From Nocardia fusca NBRC 14340 (lineage in GTDB: Bacteria > Actinomycetota > Actinomycetes > Mycobacteriales > Mycobacteriaceae): 62,405 bases of DNA. Position 1 is the stretch's first letter. The number at the start of each line of letters is the position of its first letter. Both the position numbers and the translations under genes were made by a program. The stretch lies in the NCBI RefSeq assembly GCF_001618425.1, contig NZ_BDCU01000004.1, positions 1-62,405 on the forward strand, written 5' to 3'. The notes under the pieces are model-generated. The model saw only the letters and a list, made by a program, of their open reading frames with translations. It was not told the DNA's origin and made no database searches. Positions 26,610-36,238 of the stretch are shown here, piece after piece.

Positions 26610-26624
26610 TAGAACGTGTTCTTA
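26610..26624. promoter_or_regulatory. KstR-like operator upstream of hsd4A
   Basis: TAGAACGTGTTCTTA contains the arms AGAAC and GTTCT around GT. It sits 12 bp before the hsd4A start, within the fdxD-hsd4A gap. Confidence 0.78.
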
Positions 26625-26642
26625 TTCACGGCAAGAGCCGAT

Positions 26643-26831
26643 TCACAGCAAACGCAACGCCGCTTTCGGGCATTGCGCGACCGCTTCGGCCACTTGCGAC
26701 TCCTGATCGGGCGCAACCTCGCCCTCGGCGACGTGCAGCATGTCCTCGTCATCGAGTTCAAAGACGTCGGGAGCGATTCCCGCACAGATTCCGTTCGCTT
26801 CGCACTGATCGAAGTCAACGCTGACCTTCAT
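26643..26831 (-). CDS. fdxD: Ferredoxin, [3Fe-4S] type, FdxD-like
   Basis: This 62-aa ferredoxin has C10-x5-C16 and C54-P. The spacing, with no cysteine at the middle position of the usual CxxCxxC, indicates a [3Fe-4S] cluster as in P450-partner ferredoxins. It may supply electrons to the steroid P450 CYP125 (44.2-45.5 kb) or related enzymes. It corresponds to Rv3503c. Start ATG 26831 (MKVSVDFDQ) has GGAG upstream. Confidence 0.88.
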   Translation of the reverse strand: MKVSVDFDQCEANGICAGIAPDVFELDDEDMLHVAEGEVAPDQESQVAEAVAQCPKAALRLL

Positions 26832-26917
26832 CGAAACTCCTTTTCCCACCCGATGGCCGAAGCCTAACAAGCGACAGCCGCCGAGACGGGCTACATGGGC
26901 TGATTACCCTTCAATAC

Positions 26918-26931
26918 TGGAACATGTTTCA
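26918..26931. promoter_or_regulatory. KstR-like operator between fdxD and fadE26
   Basis: TGGAACATGTTTCA matches TnnAACnnGTTnnA exactly. It lies in the divergent promoter region and could control both directions. Confidence 0.82.
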
Positions 26932-27056
26932 GTGCATATGCAATGATCGGAGCAAGGTATCGGAGATCCATTCCGCGCTTCCAGCGGGTGAGCGCGGCGC
27001 GATCCCACATCCCGGCCCATCTCCAATCCCGTAGAACGAAGGCTCGAGGTACCGCC

Positions 27057-28250
<1,194 letters not shown>

Positions 28251-28271
28251 CACCCGATTCAGGAGTTCACC

Positions 28272-29378
28272 ATGGATTTCACCCCCACCGAAGCCCAGTC
28301 GGATCTGGCCCGGCTCACCGGCGAGGTCTGCGACAAACTGGTCACCGCCGACCGCCTGCGCGAATTGGACCGCGGGACCGCGAAATTCGACGAGCCGCTG
28401 TGGAAATCACTCGCGGAGACCGGTGTGCTCGCCGCCGCCTTGCCCGAGGAAGTGGGCGGCAGCGGCTTCGGTTCGCTCGAACAGACCGCGATCCTGCGCG
28501 AACTCGGCAAGGCCGTCGCCGCGGTCCCCTACCTGTGGTCGGTCGTCCTGGGCGCGGGCGCGCTGGCCGAGTTCGGGTCCACCGCGCAGCAGCAGCTCGC
28601 CACCGACGCCGGCGCGGGCACCGCGATCCTGACCGTGGCACTGGCCGAGGAACACAACTGGGAACCGGCCCGCCCCACCACGACCGCCACCGAAGCCGAC
28701 GGCGGATGGCGCGTCACCGGCACCAAGACCACGGTTCCGGTCGCCGACCGCGCGGCCCGGATCCTGGTCCCCGCGACGGCGTCCGGAGTCGCCGCCGTCT
28801 TCCTGGTCGACCCCTCGGCCGACTCCGTCACTGTGACCGCCCAGCAGGTAACCGACCGTGGCGCCGAATCGCTGGTGGAGTTCACCGATGCGCCGGCCGA
28901 ACTGCTCGGCACCGTCGAGGACGGCGCCCGGATCCTGGACTGGCTGCTCGACCGCGCCTGGCTCGGCCTGGCCGCCCAGCAGCTGGGCACCCTCGAACGC
29001 TCCCTGGAACTGGTCGCCGACTACGCCCGCGAACGCGAGCAGTTCGGCCGCGCCATCGGCAGCTTCCAGGCCGTGGCCCAGCGCCTGGCCGACAGCTACA
29101 TCGGCCTCCAGGGCCTGCGCCTGACCGTCACCCAGGCGGCATGGCAGCTCGCGGAGGGCCTGGATGCCACCGGGGCCGTGCACACCGCGAAGTTCTGGGC
29201 GGCCGAGGCCGGCCATCAGGTCGCCCACACCCTGGTCCACGTACACGGCGGCGTCGGCATCGACCGCGACCACATCGCGCACAACTATTTCACCGCCGCC
29301 ACCCGCAACGAGTTCGCCTTGGGCGGGGCCACGAACCACCTGCTCCCCCTGGCACAGTTCGTCCCCGAATCCGCCTGA
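28272..29378 (+). CDS. fadE27: Acyl-CoA dehydrogenase FadE27 (ChsE5)
   Basis: This 368-aa protein is the partner of FadE26. It retains the acyl-CoA dehydrogenase fold (YAREREQFGRAIGSFQAVAQRLAD; HVHGGVGIDRDHIAHNYF), but the region around residues 210-230 lacks the catalytic-glutamate motif seen in FadE26. This fits the alpha2beta2 arrangement in which one chain is catalytic. An AGGAG sequence lies before the ATG. Confidence 0.92.
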   Translation: MDFTPTEAQSDLARLTGEVCDKLVTADRLRELDRGTAKFDEPLWKSLAETGVLAAALPEEVGGSGFGSLEQTAILRELGKAVAAVPYLWSVVLGAGALAEFGSTAQQQLATDAGAGTAILTVALAEEHNWEPARPTTTATEADGGWRVTGTKTTVPVADRAARILVPATASGVAAVFLVDPSADSVTVTAQQVTDRGAESLVEFTDAPAELLGTVEDGARILDWLLDRAWLGLAAQQLGTLERSLELVADYAREREQFGRAIGSFQAVAQRLADSYIGLQGLRLTVTQAAWQLAEGLDATGAVHTAKFWAAEAGHQVAHTLVHVHGGVGIDRDHIAHNYFTAATRNEFALGGATNHLLPLAQFVPESA

Positions 29379-29453
29379 GTTATCACCTTGTCGAGCAATA
29401 TCACCGCGCGCAGGATCACGTGGTACACGTCTTACGTACGACGGGAGCGCGCG

Positions 29454-29711
29454 GTGATACTCGACAGCAAAGGCCAGATCACTATTCCTTCGACCTTACG
29501 AGCGAAGTTCAACCTTCGCGAAGGAGACGATGTGGAGGTGATCGAGGTCGATGGCACGCTCCGGATCGTCCGCAGCGGTGAGACCCCCACCCGCGGCCGG
29601 CGGCTGGTCGATCGAATGCGCGGCACTGCCGACAGCAAAGAGATCGAGGGCATGAGCACCGACGAGATCATGGAAATGCTCCGTGGCGACCGACTTGCGC
29701 CCGACCGATAA
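29454..29711 (+). CDS. AbrB/MazE-type DNA-binding protein (orphan antitoxin-like)
   Basis: This 85-aa protein begins VILDSKGQITIPSTLRAKFNLREGDDVEVIEVDGTLRIV, the swapped-hairpin AbrB/MazE/VapB DNA-binding fold, followed by a short helical tail. Such proteins usually pair with a PIN or MazF toxin directly downstream, but only 63 bp follow before the convergent Doc gene. The GTG at 29454 is the best fit; an upstream TTG (29388) is possible. It is either a stand-alone regulator or the remainder of a VapBC pair. Confidence 0.75.
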   Translation: MILDSKGQITIPSTLRAKFNLREGDDVEVIEVDGTLRIVRSGETPTRGRRLVDRMRGTADSKEIEGMSTDEIMEMLRGDRLAPDR

Positions 29712-29774
29712 TCCGGCGAGCCTGCTTTATTCGTCACTTGGAATGGCTCCACCACCTGCACCGACCGAGGGCGG

Positions 29775-30143
29775 CTACCCTTCGAATCTCGTCAGTCCTT
29801 CGGCGATCTTCGCCAGATCGAGCTGGCCCTGTGCCACCGCCAGGACGAACTCCTCGGCCGCATCCACATCGAAATCCGCCGCCAGCGGATGTCCGTTGAG
29901 GTGCAGTAACACCCATGTGGCATACCAGGCAAGCCGCTTGTTCCCATCGACCATCGCATGGTTGCGCGCGATCGACTCCATGAATGCCGCGGCTTTCTGC
30001 CATATATCCGGATATGCGTCCTGGCCGAAGACGCTGGCCCGGGGACGGGCCAGTGCCGACTCCAACAGCCCGTAATCACGGACCTCCGAGGTACCCAGCC
30101 GCTGCGCGAGGTTCATCAGCTCGACGAGCGTCAAGTACTCCAT
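29775..30143 (-). CDS. Fic/Doc family toxin
   Basis: This 122-aa protein carries the Fic motif NHAMVDGNKRLAW (H62, G67, N68, K69, R70), with the NKR ending typical of Doc kinases. Doc toxins phosphorylate elongation factor Tu and stop translation. The ATG overlaps the stop of the antitoxin gene (ATGA), so toxin synthesis is coupled to antitoxin translation. Confidence 0.88.
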   Translation of the reverse strand: MEYLTLVELMNLAQRLGTSEVRDYGLLESALARPRASVFGQDAYPDIWQKAAAFMESIARNHAMVDGNKRLAWYATWVLLHLNGHPLAADFDVDAAEEFVLAVAQGQLDLAKIAEGLTRFEG

Positions 30144-30340
30144 CAGGCGAGCCGCCGATTGAGTTCCTCACTGGCAGCCAGAACATGATCGGCGGCTTCG
30201 TTGAACAGCCGTGAATGCTCATTGATCGCGGATACCACGGCATCGTGCGCGAATTGCTGCATGCTCCGCCCCTCCCGTTCGGCACGCTGTCGCAAGGCCT
30301 CCAGCTCTTCATCGCTGAATCTGACATTCAAACCGGCCAT
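30143..30340 (-). CDS. Ribbon-helix-helix-type antitoxin of the Doc module
   Basis: This 65-aa protein begins MAGLNVRFSDEELEALRQRAEREGRSMQQFAHDAVVSAI, a ribbon-helix-helix DNA-binding fold, followed by a helical toxin-binding tail (LFNEAADHVLAASEEL). Start ATG 30340 is chosen because the RHH strand begins there. Direct repeats just upstream probably form its operator. Confidence 0.83.
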   Translation of the reverse strand: MAGLNVRFSDEELEALRQRAEREGRSMQQFAHDAVVSAINEHSRLFNEAADHVLAASEELNRRLA

Positions 30341-30346
30341 ACCAAA

Positions 30347-30365
30347 CGGTACCACGCGGTACCAC
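30347..30365. promoter_or_regulatory. Probable operator of the RHH-Doc operon
   Basis: CGGTACCAC occurs twice, at 30347-30355 and 30357-30365 (10-bp period). Each contains the palindrome GGTACC and lies a few bases upstream of the antitoxin start, a spacing expected for cooperative RHH binding on one DNA face. Confidence 0.65.
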
Positions 30366-30496
30366 CATGAGCCCCGGGTCGGAAATCGTAGGACAGAGTC
30401 ACGACAGGAGGGTGCCGTTGACTGGGCCTGCCAGGTAGAAGGCCCGCTGCGTGCTCCCGACTACCACGCTCGGCGGACTCGTGGGTGACGAGCACC

Positions 30497-30523
30497 GGGC
30501 TGCCGCAATATGTGCGGCAGCCC
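30497..30523 (-). terminator. Hairpin downstream of fadD19
   Basis: GGGCTGCCGCA pairs perfectly with TGCGGCAGCCC around a short loop. It starts 17 bp past the fadD19 stop. No T-run follows. Confidence 0.6.
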
Positions 30524-30539
30524 TACGTGGTGTCCGGTC

Positions 30540-32186
30540 CTACGAGGCGTTACCCGCCGACCCGTGCTCGTCGGCGTCACGCTCCTCGGTCTGCGCCTTG
30601 GCCCACTTGTAGTCGGGCTTACCCGCCGGTGACCGCTTGATCTCGTCGACGAACCACAGGCTGCGGGGCAGCTTGTAGGAGGAGATCTCCCGGGTCAGCA
30701 CCGGGCGCAGTTCCTCCAGGGTGGGGCGCTTGTCGCCGCGACACTGCACCACGGCCGCCACCCGCTGCCCCCAGCGCTCGTCCGGGACGCCGACCACCAG
30801 CGCGTCGAAGATCTCGGGATGGCATTTCAGCGCACCCTCGACCTCTTCCGGGTAGATCTTCTCGCCGCCACTGTTGATGCTGACCGAACCACGGCCGAGC
30901 ATGGTGACGGTCCCGTCCTCCTCGACCCGTGCCCAGTCGCCGGGAATGGAGTAGCGGACGCCGTCGTACTCCTTGAACGTCGCCGCGGTTTTCACCGGGT
31001 CGTTGTAGTACCCGATCGGGATATGACCCTTGCGCGCCAGCACACCGGTCTGCCCGGATCCCGGGACGACGGGCTTGCCGTTCTCGTCGATCACCGCGGT
31101 GGAGGCGTCGATCTTCACCCGCGGACCGCCGGTGTGGGTCGCGCCCTTGGCGGCGATCGAGATACCGCCGAAACCGGTCTCGGAGGAGCCGATCGAATCG
31201 GTGATCACGGTATTCGGGAGCAGGTCGATGTACTCGTCCTTGAGGGCGGGCGAGAACAGGGCCGCGCTGCTGGCCATCGCCCACAGGTTCGTGTGCTGGT
31301 AGGGCTCACCGGTTTCCGGATGGCCGGCCTTCAGTGCGTCCAGCATCGGGCGGGCCATGGCGTCGCCGGTTATGAAGATCATGTTGATGCCGTGCGTGTC
31401 CACGGCCTGCCAGACGACATGCGCGTCGAACTCCGGGATCATGATGGTCTTGCCGCCGTCGAACAGACCGTGGAAGACCGCGGTCTGCGAACCACCGTGG
31501 ATGAGCGGCGGGATCGGATAGCGCACCAGCTGGCCGCCGGCCGCGCCGGTTTTGGCCTGCTGCCATTCGTCTTGGACGTACTCACCGGTCATGAAGTTGA
31601 TACCGCCGCCGAGCACCCGCCACCAGTCCTCGTGCCGCCACATCACGCCCTTGGGCATACCGGTGGTACCGCCGGTGTAGATCATGAAGATGTCGTCGTT
31701 CGACCGATCGCCGAAATCGCGTTCGCCCGACGATTCCGCCAGTGCCGCTTCGTAGTCCACCGCGTCCGCGGGCGTAGCGGTTTCGGTGCCGTCGTCGACG
31801 ATCAGCACCGTTTTCAGATGCGGGACCTTCGACCGGACGTTCACCACCTTGTCGGTGTAGCGCCGCTCGTGGATGAGCGCCACCATGTCCGAATTCTCGA
31901 AGATGTACTGCAACTCGTTCTCGACGTAGCGGAAGTTGACGTTGACCATCACCGCCCGCGCCTTGAACACCGCCAGCATCGACTCCACGGCCTCGATGGT
32001 GTTGCGTGAGTAGATACCGACCTTGTCGCCCGGCCGGACACCGTGTTCCAGCAGGTAGTGCGCCAGCCGGTTCGCACGGTCCTCCAATTGGGCGAAGGTC
32101 ACCGAGCGGTGGTCGTCAGCCAGCGCAACCCGGTCCGGCACAAGGTCGATGGTGTGTTCGACGAGGTCGGCTATGTTGTACGTCAC
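30540..32186 (-). CDS. fadD19: Steroid acyl-CoA ligase FadD19
   Basis: This 548-aa AMP-forming ligase has the P-loop MIYTGGTTGMPKGVM, the adenylation signature around DSIGSSETGFGG, GDWARVEEDGTVTMLGRG and the catalytic lysine region RSPAGKPDYKWAK near the C-terminus. FadD19 makes the CoA thioester of the long sterol side chain, including C24-branched sterols. It is divergent from echA19 as in Rv3515c/Rv3516. The GTG at 32186 gives the length I recall for the M. tuberculosis protein; a KstR-like site lies 12 bp upstream. Confidence 0.92.
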   Translation of the reverse strand: MTYNIADLVEHTIDLVPDRVALADDHRSVTFAQLEDRANRLAHYLLEHGVRPGDKVGIYSRNTIEAVESMLAVFKARAVMVNVNFRYVENELQYIFENSDMVALIHERRYTDKVVNVRSKVPHLKTVLIVDDGTETATPADAVDYEAALAESSGERDFGDRSNDDIFMIYTGGTTGMPKGVMWRHEDWWRVLGGGINFMTGEYVQDEWQQAKTGAAGGQLVRYPIPPLIHGGSQTAVFHGLFDGGKTIMIPEFDAHVVWQAVDTHGINMIFITGDAMARPMLDALKAGHPETGEPYQHTNLWAMASSAALFSPALKDEYIDLLPNTVITDSIGSSETGFGGISIAAKGATHTGGPRVKIDASTAVIDENGKPVVPGSGQTGVLARKGHIPIGYYNDPVKTAATFKEYDGVRYSIPGDWARVEEDGTVTMLGRGSVSINSGGEKIYPEEVEGALKCHPEIFDALVVGVPDERWGQRVAAVVQCRGDKRPTLEELRPVLTREISSYKLPRSLWFVDEIKRSPAGKPDYKWAKAQTEERDADEHGSAGNAS

Positions 32187-32197
32187 AACGTCAAAAA

Positions 32198-32211
32198 TAG
32201 AACGTGTTACT
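32198..32211. promoter_or_regulatory. KstR-like operator between fadD19 and echA19
   Basis: TAGAACGTGTTACT matches TnnAACnnGTTnnA except for the last base and sits in the 62-bp gap shared by both divergent genes. Confidence 0.76.
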
Positions 32212-32248
32212 GTTTCTGGCAAGGGTCCGAGTAACAGGAGAAACAACG

Positions 32249-33031
32249 ATGCCTCAATGCCTCGTCGAGAAGCGCGGCCATGTCCTCATCGTCACCATGA
32301 ATCGCCCCGAGGCGCGCAACGCGCTCTCGACCGAGATGATGGCGATCATGCGGGACGCCTGGGACCAGGTCGACAGCGATCCGGACATCCGCGTCGCGAT
32401 CCTGACCGGCGCGGGCGGGGCCTTCTGCGCGGGTGCCGACCTCAAGGGCATGACCCAGCAGCATCCTGGTGATTCGTTCGCGGGCGGGGGCTGGGACCTG
32501 TCGAAGATCGAGGCCCTGCTGAAGGGCCGCCGGCTCACCAAACCGCTGATCGCGGCGGTCGAGGGCGCGGCTATCGCCGGCGGCACCGAGATCCTGCAGG
32601 GCACTGATATCCGGGTCGCGGGCGAAAGCGCGAAGTTCGGGGTGTCCGAAGCCCGCTGGGGTCTGTTCCCGCTGGGCGGCTCCGCCGTCCGGTTGGTTCG
32701 TCAGGTCCCCTACACGGTTGCCGCGGATATTCTGCTCACCGGCCGGCATCTGAGCGCCGCCGAGGCCAAGGACATCGGCCTCATCGGCCATGTGGTGCCG
32801 GACGGCCAAGCGCTGGACAAGGCCCTGGAACTGGCGGACCTCATCGCGGCCAACGGCCCGCTCGCGGTGCAGGCGATCCTGCAGACCATCCGCGACAGCG
32901 AATGCATCCCCGAGGAAGAGGCCTTCCAGATCGACGCCAAACTCGGTATGGCGGTCTTCCAGTCCGCCGACGCCAAAGAGGGCCCCAAGGCGTTCAAGGA
33001 GAAGCGCAAGCCGAACTTCAGCGGCAAGTAG
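32249..33031 (+). CDS. echA19: Enoyl-CoA hydratase EchA19
   Basis: This 260-aa crotonase-fold enzyme has the oxyanion-hole segments [12 protein letters not shown] and [19 protein letters not shown] and the active-site region [12 protein letters not shown]. In M. tuberculosis EchA19 hydrates the enoyl-CoA made by FadE26-FadE27 in the first side-chain cycle. The ATG at 32249 has CAGGAG upstream. Confidence 0.92.
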   Translation: MPQCLVEKRGHVLIVTMNRPEARNALSTEMMAIMRDAWDQVDSDPDIRVAILTGAGGAFCAGADLKGMTQQHPGDSFAGGGWDLSKIEALLKGRRLTKPLIAAVEGAAIAGGTEILQGTDIRVAGESAKFGVSEARWGLFPLGGSAVRLVRQVPYTVAADILLTGRHLSAAEAKDIGLIGHVVPDGQALDKALELADLIAANGPLAVQAILQTIRDSECIPEEEAFQIDAKLGMAVFQSADAKEGPKAFKEKRKPNFSGK

Positions 33032-33119
33032 AAGCCGGTGCGGACCGAGCGCACCTCGGTGCGTCCGGTCGACGCCCGGCCCGGTCGGTTCAGCGGCCGG
33101 CGTCGCGCCACCGAAACAC

Positions 33120-33156
33120 CGAACGCCCCGTTCGACGGTTGTCGGCGGGGCATTCG
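33120..33156. terminator. Hairpin between convergent echA19 and VOC genes
   Basis: CGAACGCCCCG and CGGGGCATTCG form an 11-bp stem with one mismatch. Its place between converging genes suggests bidirectional termination. Confidence 0.5.
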
Positions 33157-33172
33157 CGTGAGCGCACTACGC

Positions 33173-33589
33173 CTACGCGCCGGGGTAATCCATGTAGAAC
33201 GGCTCCCACTGGTGACCATCGGGGTCCAGGAAGGTCCGGCCGTGCATCCCGACCTGCGCCTCCTGGGCCTGCTTGTCCGTATTGATCTCCTCGGTACCGC
33301 CCGCGGCCACCGCGGCCGCGGTCAGCCGGTCGACCTCCTCGGCGCTGCTCAGCGACAGCGCGTAGGCGGCGCCGGTGGCGGCCCGGGTATCGGCGATCGG
33401 CCGCCGGCTGAAGGTGGCGAAATGCCCATGGGTCAGCAGCATCAGGCAGATATTGTCGTCGACCACGATGCAGGCGGCATTGTCGTCGGTGAAATCGTCG
33501 TTGACCTTCCACCCGAGCGCCTCGTAGAAGTTCTTGGACCGCCCCAGGTCGGTGACGGGTAGGTTCACGAAAATCATCTTGCTGCTCAT
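33173..33589 (-). CDS. VOC (glyoxalase/bleomycin-resistance fold) protein
   Basis: This 138-aa protein has the VOC pattern: MIFVNLPVTDLGRSKNFYEALGW, a middle HGHFATFSRRPI region and the ending FLDPDGHQWEPFYMDYP. It resembles the predicted lactoylglutathione-lyase-like proteins often found beside sigma factors of the SigG/SigJ kind. It is divergent from such a sigma factor here. Substrate unknown. The ATG at 33589 is preceded by GAAAGGACC. Confidence 0.85.
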   Translation of the reverse strand: MSSKMIFVNLPVTDLGRSKNFYEALGWKVNDDFTDDNAACIVVDDNICLMLLTHGHFATFSRRPIADTRAATGAAYALSLSSAEEVDRLTAAAVAAGGTEEINTDKQAQEAQVGMHGRTFLDPDGHQWEPFYMDYPGA

Positions 33590-33763
33590 GGTTTCGGTCC
33601 TTTCGGGAGGGTGGTCTGCGTTTCGCCGGCTGCAAAGGTTCAGACGCGGGCCGCCCCGGAAAGTAATCGGTGCCGGACAATGTGGCCGCTGGGGCCGGGT
33701 GATACCCCTGGGGAATCGACCGAAAAAGGCGCGTTTCATCCTCTGTTCACATGTCGGTGCCCT

Positions 33764-33778
33764 GTGCCACAGTGGCAC
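33764..33778. promoter_or_regulatory. Perfect inverted repeat abutting the sigma-factor start codon
   Basis: GTGCCAC-A-GTGGCAC ends 2 bp before the ATG at 33781 and occupies the position where a Shine-Dalgarno would lie. It could be an operator or a leader hairpin controlling translation. Confidence 0.5.
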
Positions 33779-33780
33779 GC

Positions 33781-34785
33781 ATGAGCGAGCAGACCGGCAC
33801 TGTCGACGCCGATGTCATGAGATCCTTCGAGGTGCACAGACGGGAACTGTGTGCCTATGCCTACCGCATGCTGGGGTCGTCCTTCGAAGCCGAGGACGCC
33901 GTCCAGGACGCATTCACCCGGGCCTGGAAGTCCTACGATTCCTTCGAGGGCCGGGCCAGTCTGCGTTCCTGGCTCTACAAGATCACCACCAATATCTGCC
34001 TCGATATGCTCGACGGCCCGCAGCGCCGCGCGCGGCCGATGGATCTGTCGAGCCCGTCGACACCGGACCGGCCCCTGCCGCCCCCGCAGCCGGACTACGT
34101 CTGGGTCGAGCCCATCCCCAACTCACTCGCCTTCGGTGCCGACCCCGCCGAGCACGCCACTGCCAAGGACAGCCTGCGCCTTGCTTTCGTCGCCGCCTGC
34201 CAGCATCTGCCCGCCACACAGCGCGCCATCCTGATCATGCGCGAGGTCCTGCGCTTCTCCGCCAACGAGACCGCCGAGGCGCTCACCATGAGTACCGCCT
34301 CGGTGAACAGTGCCCTGCAGCGGGCACGCGCCACCATGAGCAAGGTCAAGCCGGCCGATACCGACACCTACGACGACACCGACGATGATCAGCGAAAACT
34401 CGTCGAGAACTTCGTGACGGCGTTCGAGTCCTACGATATGGACGCGCTCACCAACCTGCTGAAAAGCGATGTGGCGCTGTCCATGCCGCCGTTCGATCTC
34501 TGGGTTTCCGGCCCGGAGAACGTGGCCGCCTTCATGCTCGGTACCGGTGCTGCCTGCCGGGGCTCGCGCTTGGTTCCGCTGGCCGGAGCCAACGGCCATC
34601 CGGCATTCGGCCACTACAAGCCGAGCGGCGAGCCGGGCCGGTGGACACCGTGGTCGATCACCGTGCTGGAGGTGCGAGAGGGCGTGATCACCGGGCTCAA
34701 TTTCTTCCTCGATACCGAGCGCTTGTTCCCGCTGTTCGACCTGCCACCGGAATGGACAGAGGAACCGGTGGGCGAATCGGCCTGA
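33781..34785 (+). CDS. ECF-type sigma-70 factor with C-terminal SnoaL-like domain
   Basis: This 334-aa protein has sigma region 2 (LCAYAYRMLGSSFEAEDAVQDAFTRAWKSYDSFEG, about residues 24-60), region 4 (HLPATQRAILIMREVLRFSANETAEALTMSTASVNSALQRAR, about 145-190) and a C-terminal NTF2/SnoaL domain (FVTAFESYDMDALTNLLKSDVALSMPP) that replaces a separate anti-sigma factor in SigG/SigJ-type ECF groups. No anti-sigma gene is nearby. An upstream GTG (33751) could add ten residues; no clear ribosome site precedes 33781. Confidence 0.88.
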   Translation: MSEQTGTVDADVMRSFEVHRRELCAYAYRMLGSSFEAEDAVQDAFTRAWKSYDSFEGRASLRSWLYKITTNICLDMLDGPQRRARPMDLSSPSTPDRPLPPPQPDYVWVEPIPNSLAFGADPAEHATAKDSLRLAFVAACQHLPATQRAILIMREVLRFSANETAEALTMSTASVNSALQRARATMSKVKPADTDTYDDTDDDQRKLVENFVTAFESYDMDALTNLLKSDVALSMPPFDLWVSGPENVAAFMLGTGAACRGSRLVPLAGANGHPAFGHYKPSGEPGRWTPWSITVLEVREGVITGLNFFLDTERLFPLFDLPPEWTEEPVGESA

Positions 34786-34819
34786 CGACCGCCCACCCAG
34801 TCACCCGACTGCCTCGATA

Positions 34820-34905
34820 CCGTCCAAGTGACCACCAACCTGCCGTCCATATGACCACCGACCTACCGTTCAAGTGACCAGCAGTCCTGCGGCCAGATGA
34901 CCATC
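34820..34905. repeat. Four degenerate direct repeats of about 23 bp
   Basis: The units read CCGTCCAAGTGACCACCAAC, CCGTCCATATGACCACCGAC, CCGTTCAAGTGACCAGCAG and CGGCCAGATGACCATC, each followed by a few bases. They fill most of the 139-bp gap between the sigma-factor stop and the DUF4143 gene. Similar multiple short repeats occur at the ends of some actinobacterial IS elements, or they may be operators. Confidence 0.75.
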
Positions 34906-34924
34906 TCAATGCCATAATGACAGG

Positions 34925-36178
34925 ATGAACGAGTTTCGACTCCTTCCCAGGCATGCCGAGGGGCTGGTCGCCGAATCACTCGCGGATACCCGAGTAGTGC
35001 TGGTCAATGGGGCCCGCCAAGCCGGCAAGAGCACACTCACTCGCCTGACGGGCAAAAAACAGCCGGACACCATCGTCCGGCTGTTGGACGATCCGGCTAC
35101 CCTACGGGCCGCCCAGGAGGATCCGGCCGGATTCGTCGATCGCGACAGCGGGTTGACCATCATCGACGAGATCCAGCTCGCGCCCGAATTGCTTCGCCCG
35201 ATCAAGATGACTGTCGATCTCGACCCCATGCCGGGGCGATTCCTGCTGACCGGATCATCGCGTGTTCTCGCCCTGCGCACACTCCCGGACGCGTTGCCCG
35301 GACGGATGGAGATCATCGAACTGTGGCCCTTCGCGCAGGGCGAGATCGATGGGCAGCCGGACGGATTCGTCGATGCGGCGTTCCGCCACGGCCCCGATAT
35401 AGACCACTCGTCCACGCTCAGACGCCGGGACTATCTCGAACGCGCGGTAGTGGGTGGATTCCCGGAAGCGGTCCGGCGCGGCCCCCGCCGCCGGTCCGCA
35501 TTCTTCGATTCGTATCTACAGACCCTTGTCGAGCGTGACGTGCTCCAACTCGCCGCCATCGAGCGGCACGGCGAAATGTTGAAGCTGCTGGCACTGCTCG
35601 CGGGGCGGGTGGGCAATCTGCTCGTACCGGCAACCTTGGCCGGCCAGTCAGGTCTTTCCCGGACCACGGTGGTGCGCTATATCGAGTTGCTGCAATCGGT
35701 TTTCCTGATCAAGAGTATTCCCGCATGGTCTCCCGGGCCGACCTTCCGGGCGATCGGAACCCCCAAGCTGGCGTTCGTCGATTCCGGAATCGCCGGCCAC
35801 CTCCTCGGACAGGACGCCGCGCATCTGGATGATCCCGGCGGTGCCGCCGGTCCGATGCTGGAGAACTTCGTGGCAATGGAGCTCGCGCGACAACTGACCT
35901 GGGCACAGCAGCGAGCACGCATGTATCACTATCGCACCAAGGACAAGGTCGAAGTCGACGTGGTGCTGGAGACCCCCGACGGCCGTGTCGTGGGAGTTGA
36001 GGTCAAGGCGGGGGCAACAGTACGGACCGCAGATCTCACCGGTCTGCGCAACCTCGCGCAGAAGCTTGATGACAAGTTCGTCGCGGGCTACGTCCTCTAC
36101 ACCGGCAAACAGACCTTGCCCTTCGGGCCCAAGCTACGGGCGGTCCCGATGGACGCCCTCTGGCGTCTCGCTCCATAG
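34925..36178 (+). CDS. AAA ATPase with DUF4143 domain
   Basis: This 417-aa protein has an N-terminal AAA_14 ATPase domain with Walker A NGARQAGKSTLTRL (K35), a Walker B-like TIIDEIQL and sensor TGSSR, followed by a winged-helix-like segment and a C-terminal DUF4143 nuclease-like region (ENFVAMELARQL...HYRTKDKVEVDVVLETPDGRVVGVEVKAG). The D-x-V and E-V-K residues of that last block resemble a PD-(D/E)XK active site. The biological role of the family is unclear. Flanking repeats and remnants suggest an accessory island. Confidence 0.85.
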   Translation: MNEFRLLPRHAEGLVAESLADTRVVLVNGARQAGKSTLTRLTGKKQPDTIVRLLDDPATLRAAQEDPAGFVDRDSGLTIIDEIQLAPELLRPIKMTVDLDPMPGRFLLTGSSRVLALRTLPDALPGRMEIIELWPFAQGEIDGQPDGFVDAAFRHGPDIDHSSTLRRRDYLERAVVGGFPEAVRRGPRRRSAFFDSYLQTLVERDVLQLAAIERHGEMLKLLALLAGRVGNLLVPATLAGQSGLSRTTVVRYIELLQSVFLIKSIPAWSPGPTFRAIGTPKLAFVDSGIAGHLLGQDAAHLDDPGGAAGPMLENFVAMELARQLTWAQQRARMYHYRTKDKVEVDVVLETPDGRVVGVEVKAGATVRTADLTGLRNLAQKLDDKFVAGYVLYTGKQTLPFGPKLRAVPMDALWRLAP

Positions 36179-36238
36179 CTGCGTGTCTCCGGCCCCCGGT
36201 ACAGCCGGGGCCGCAGGGGCGAATCTCCGAGTTGTGAG

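Noticed and set aside
29712..29774. VapC/PIN toxin remnant after the MazE-like gene
   Set aside because: Only 63 bp separate it from the convergent Doc gene and no PIN motif can be read in any frame.
34641..34877. Small ORF across the short direct repeats
   Set aside because: Its frame overlaps the sigma-factor gene and the rest is made of repeat units; no ribosome site.
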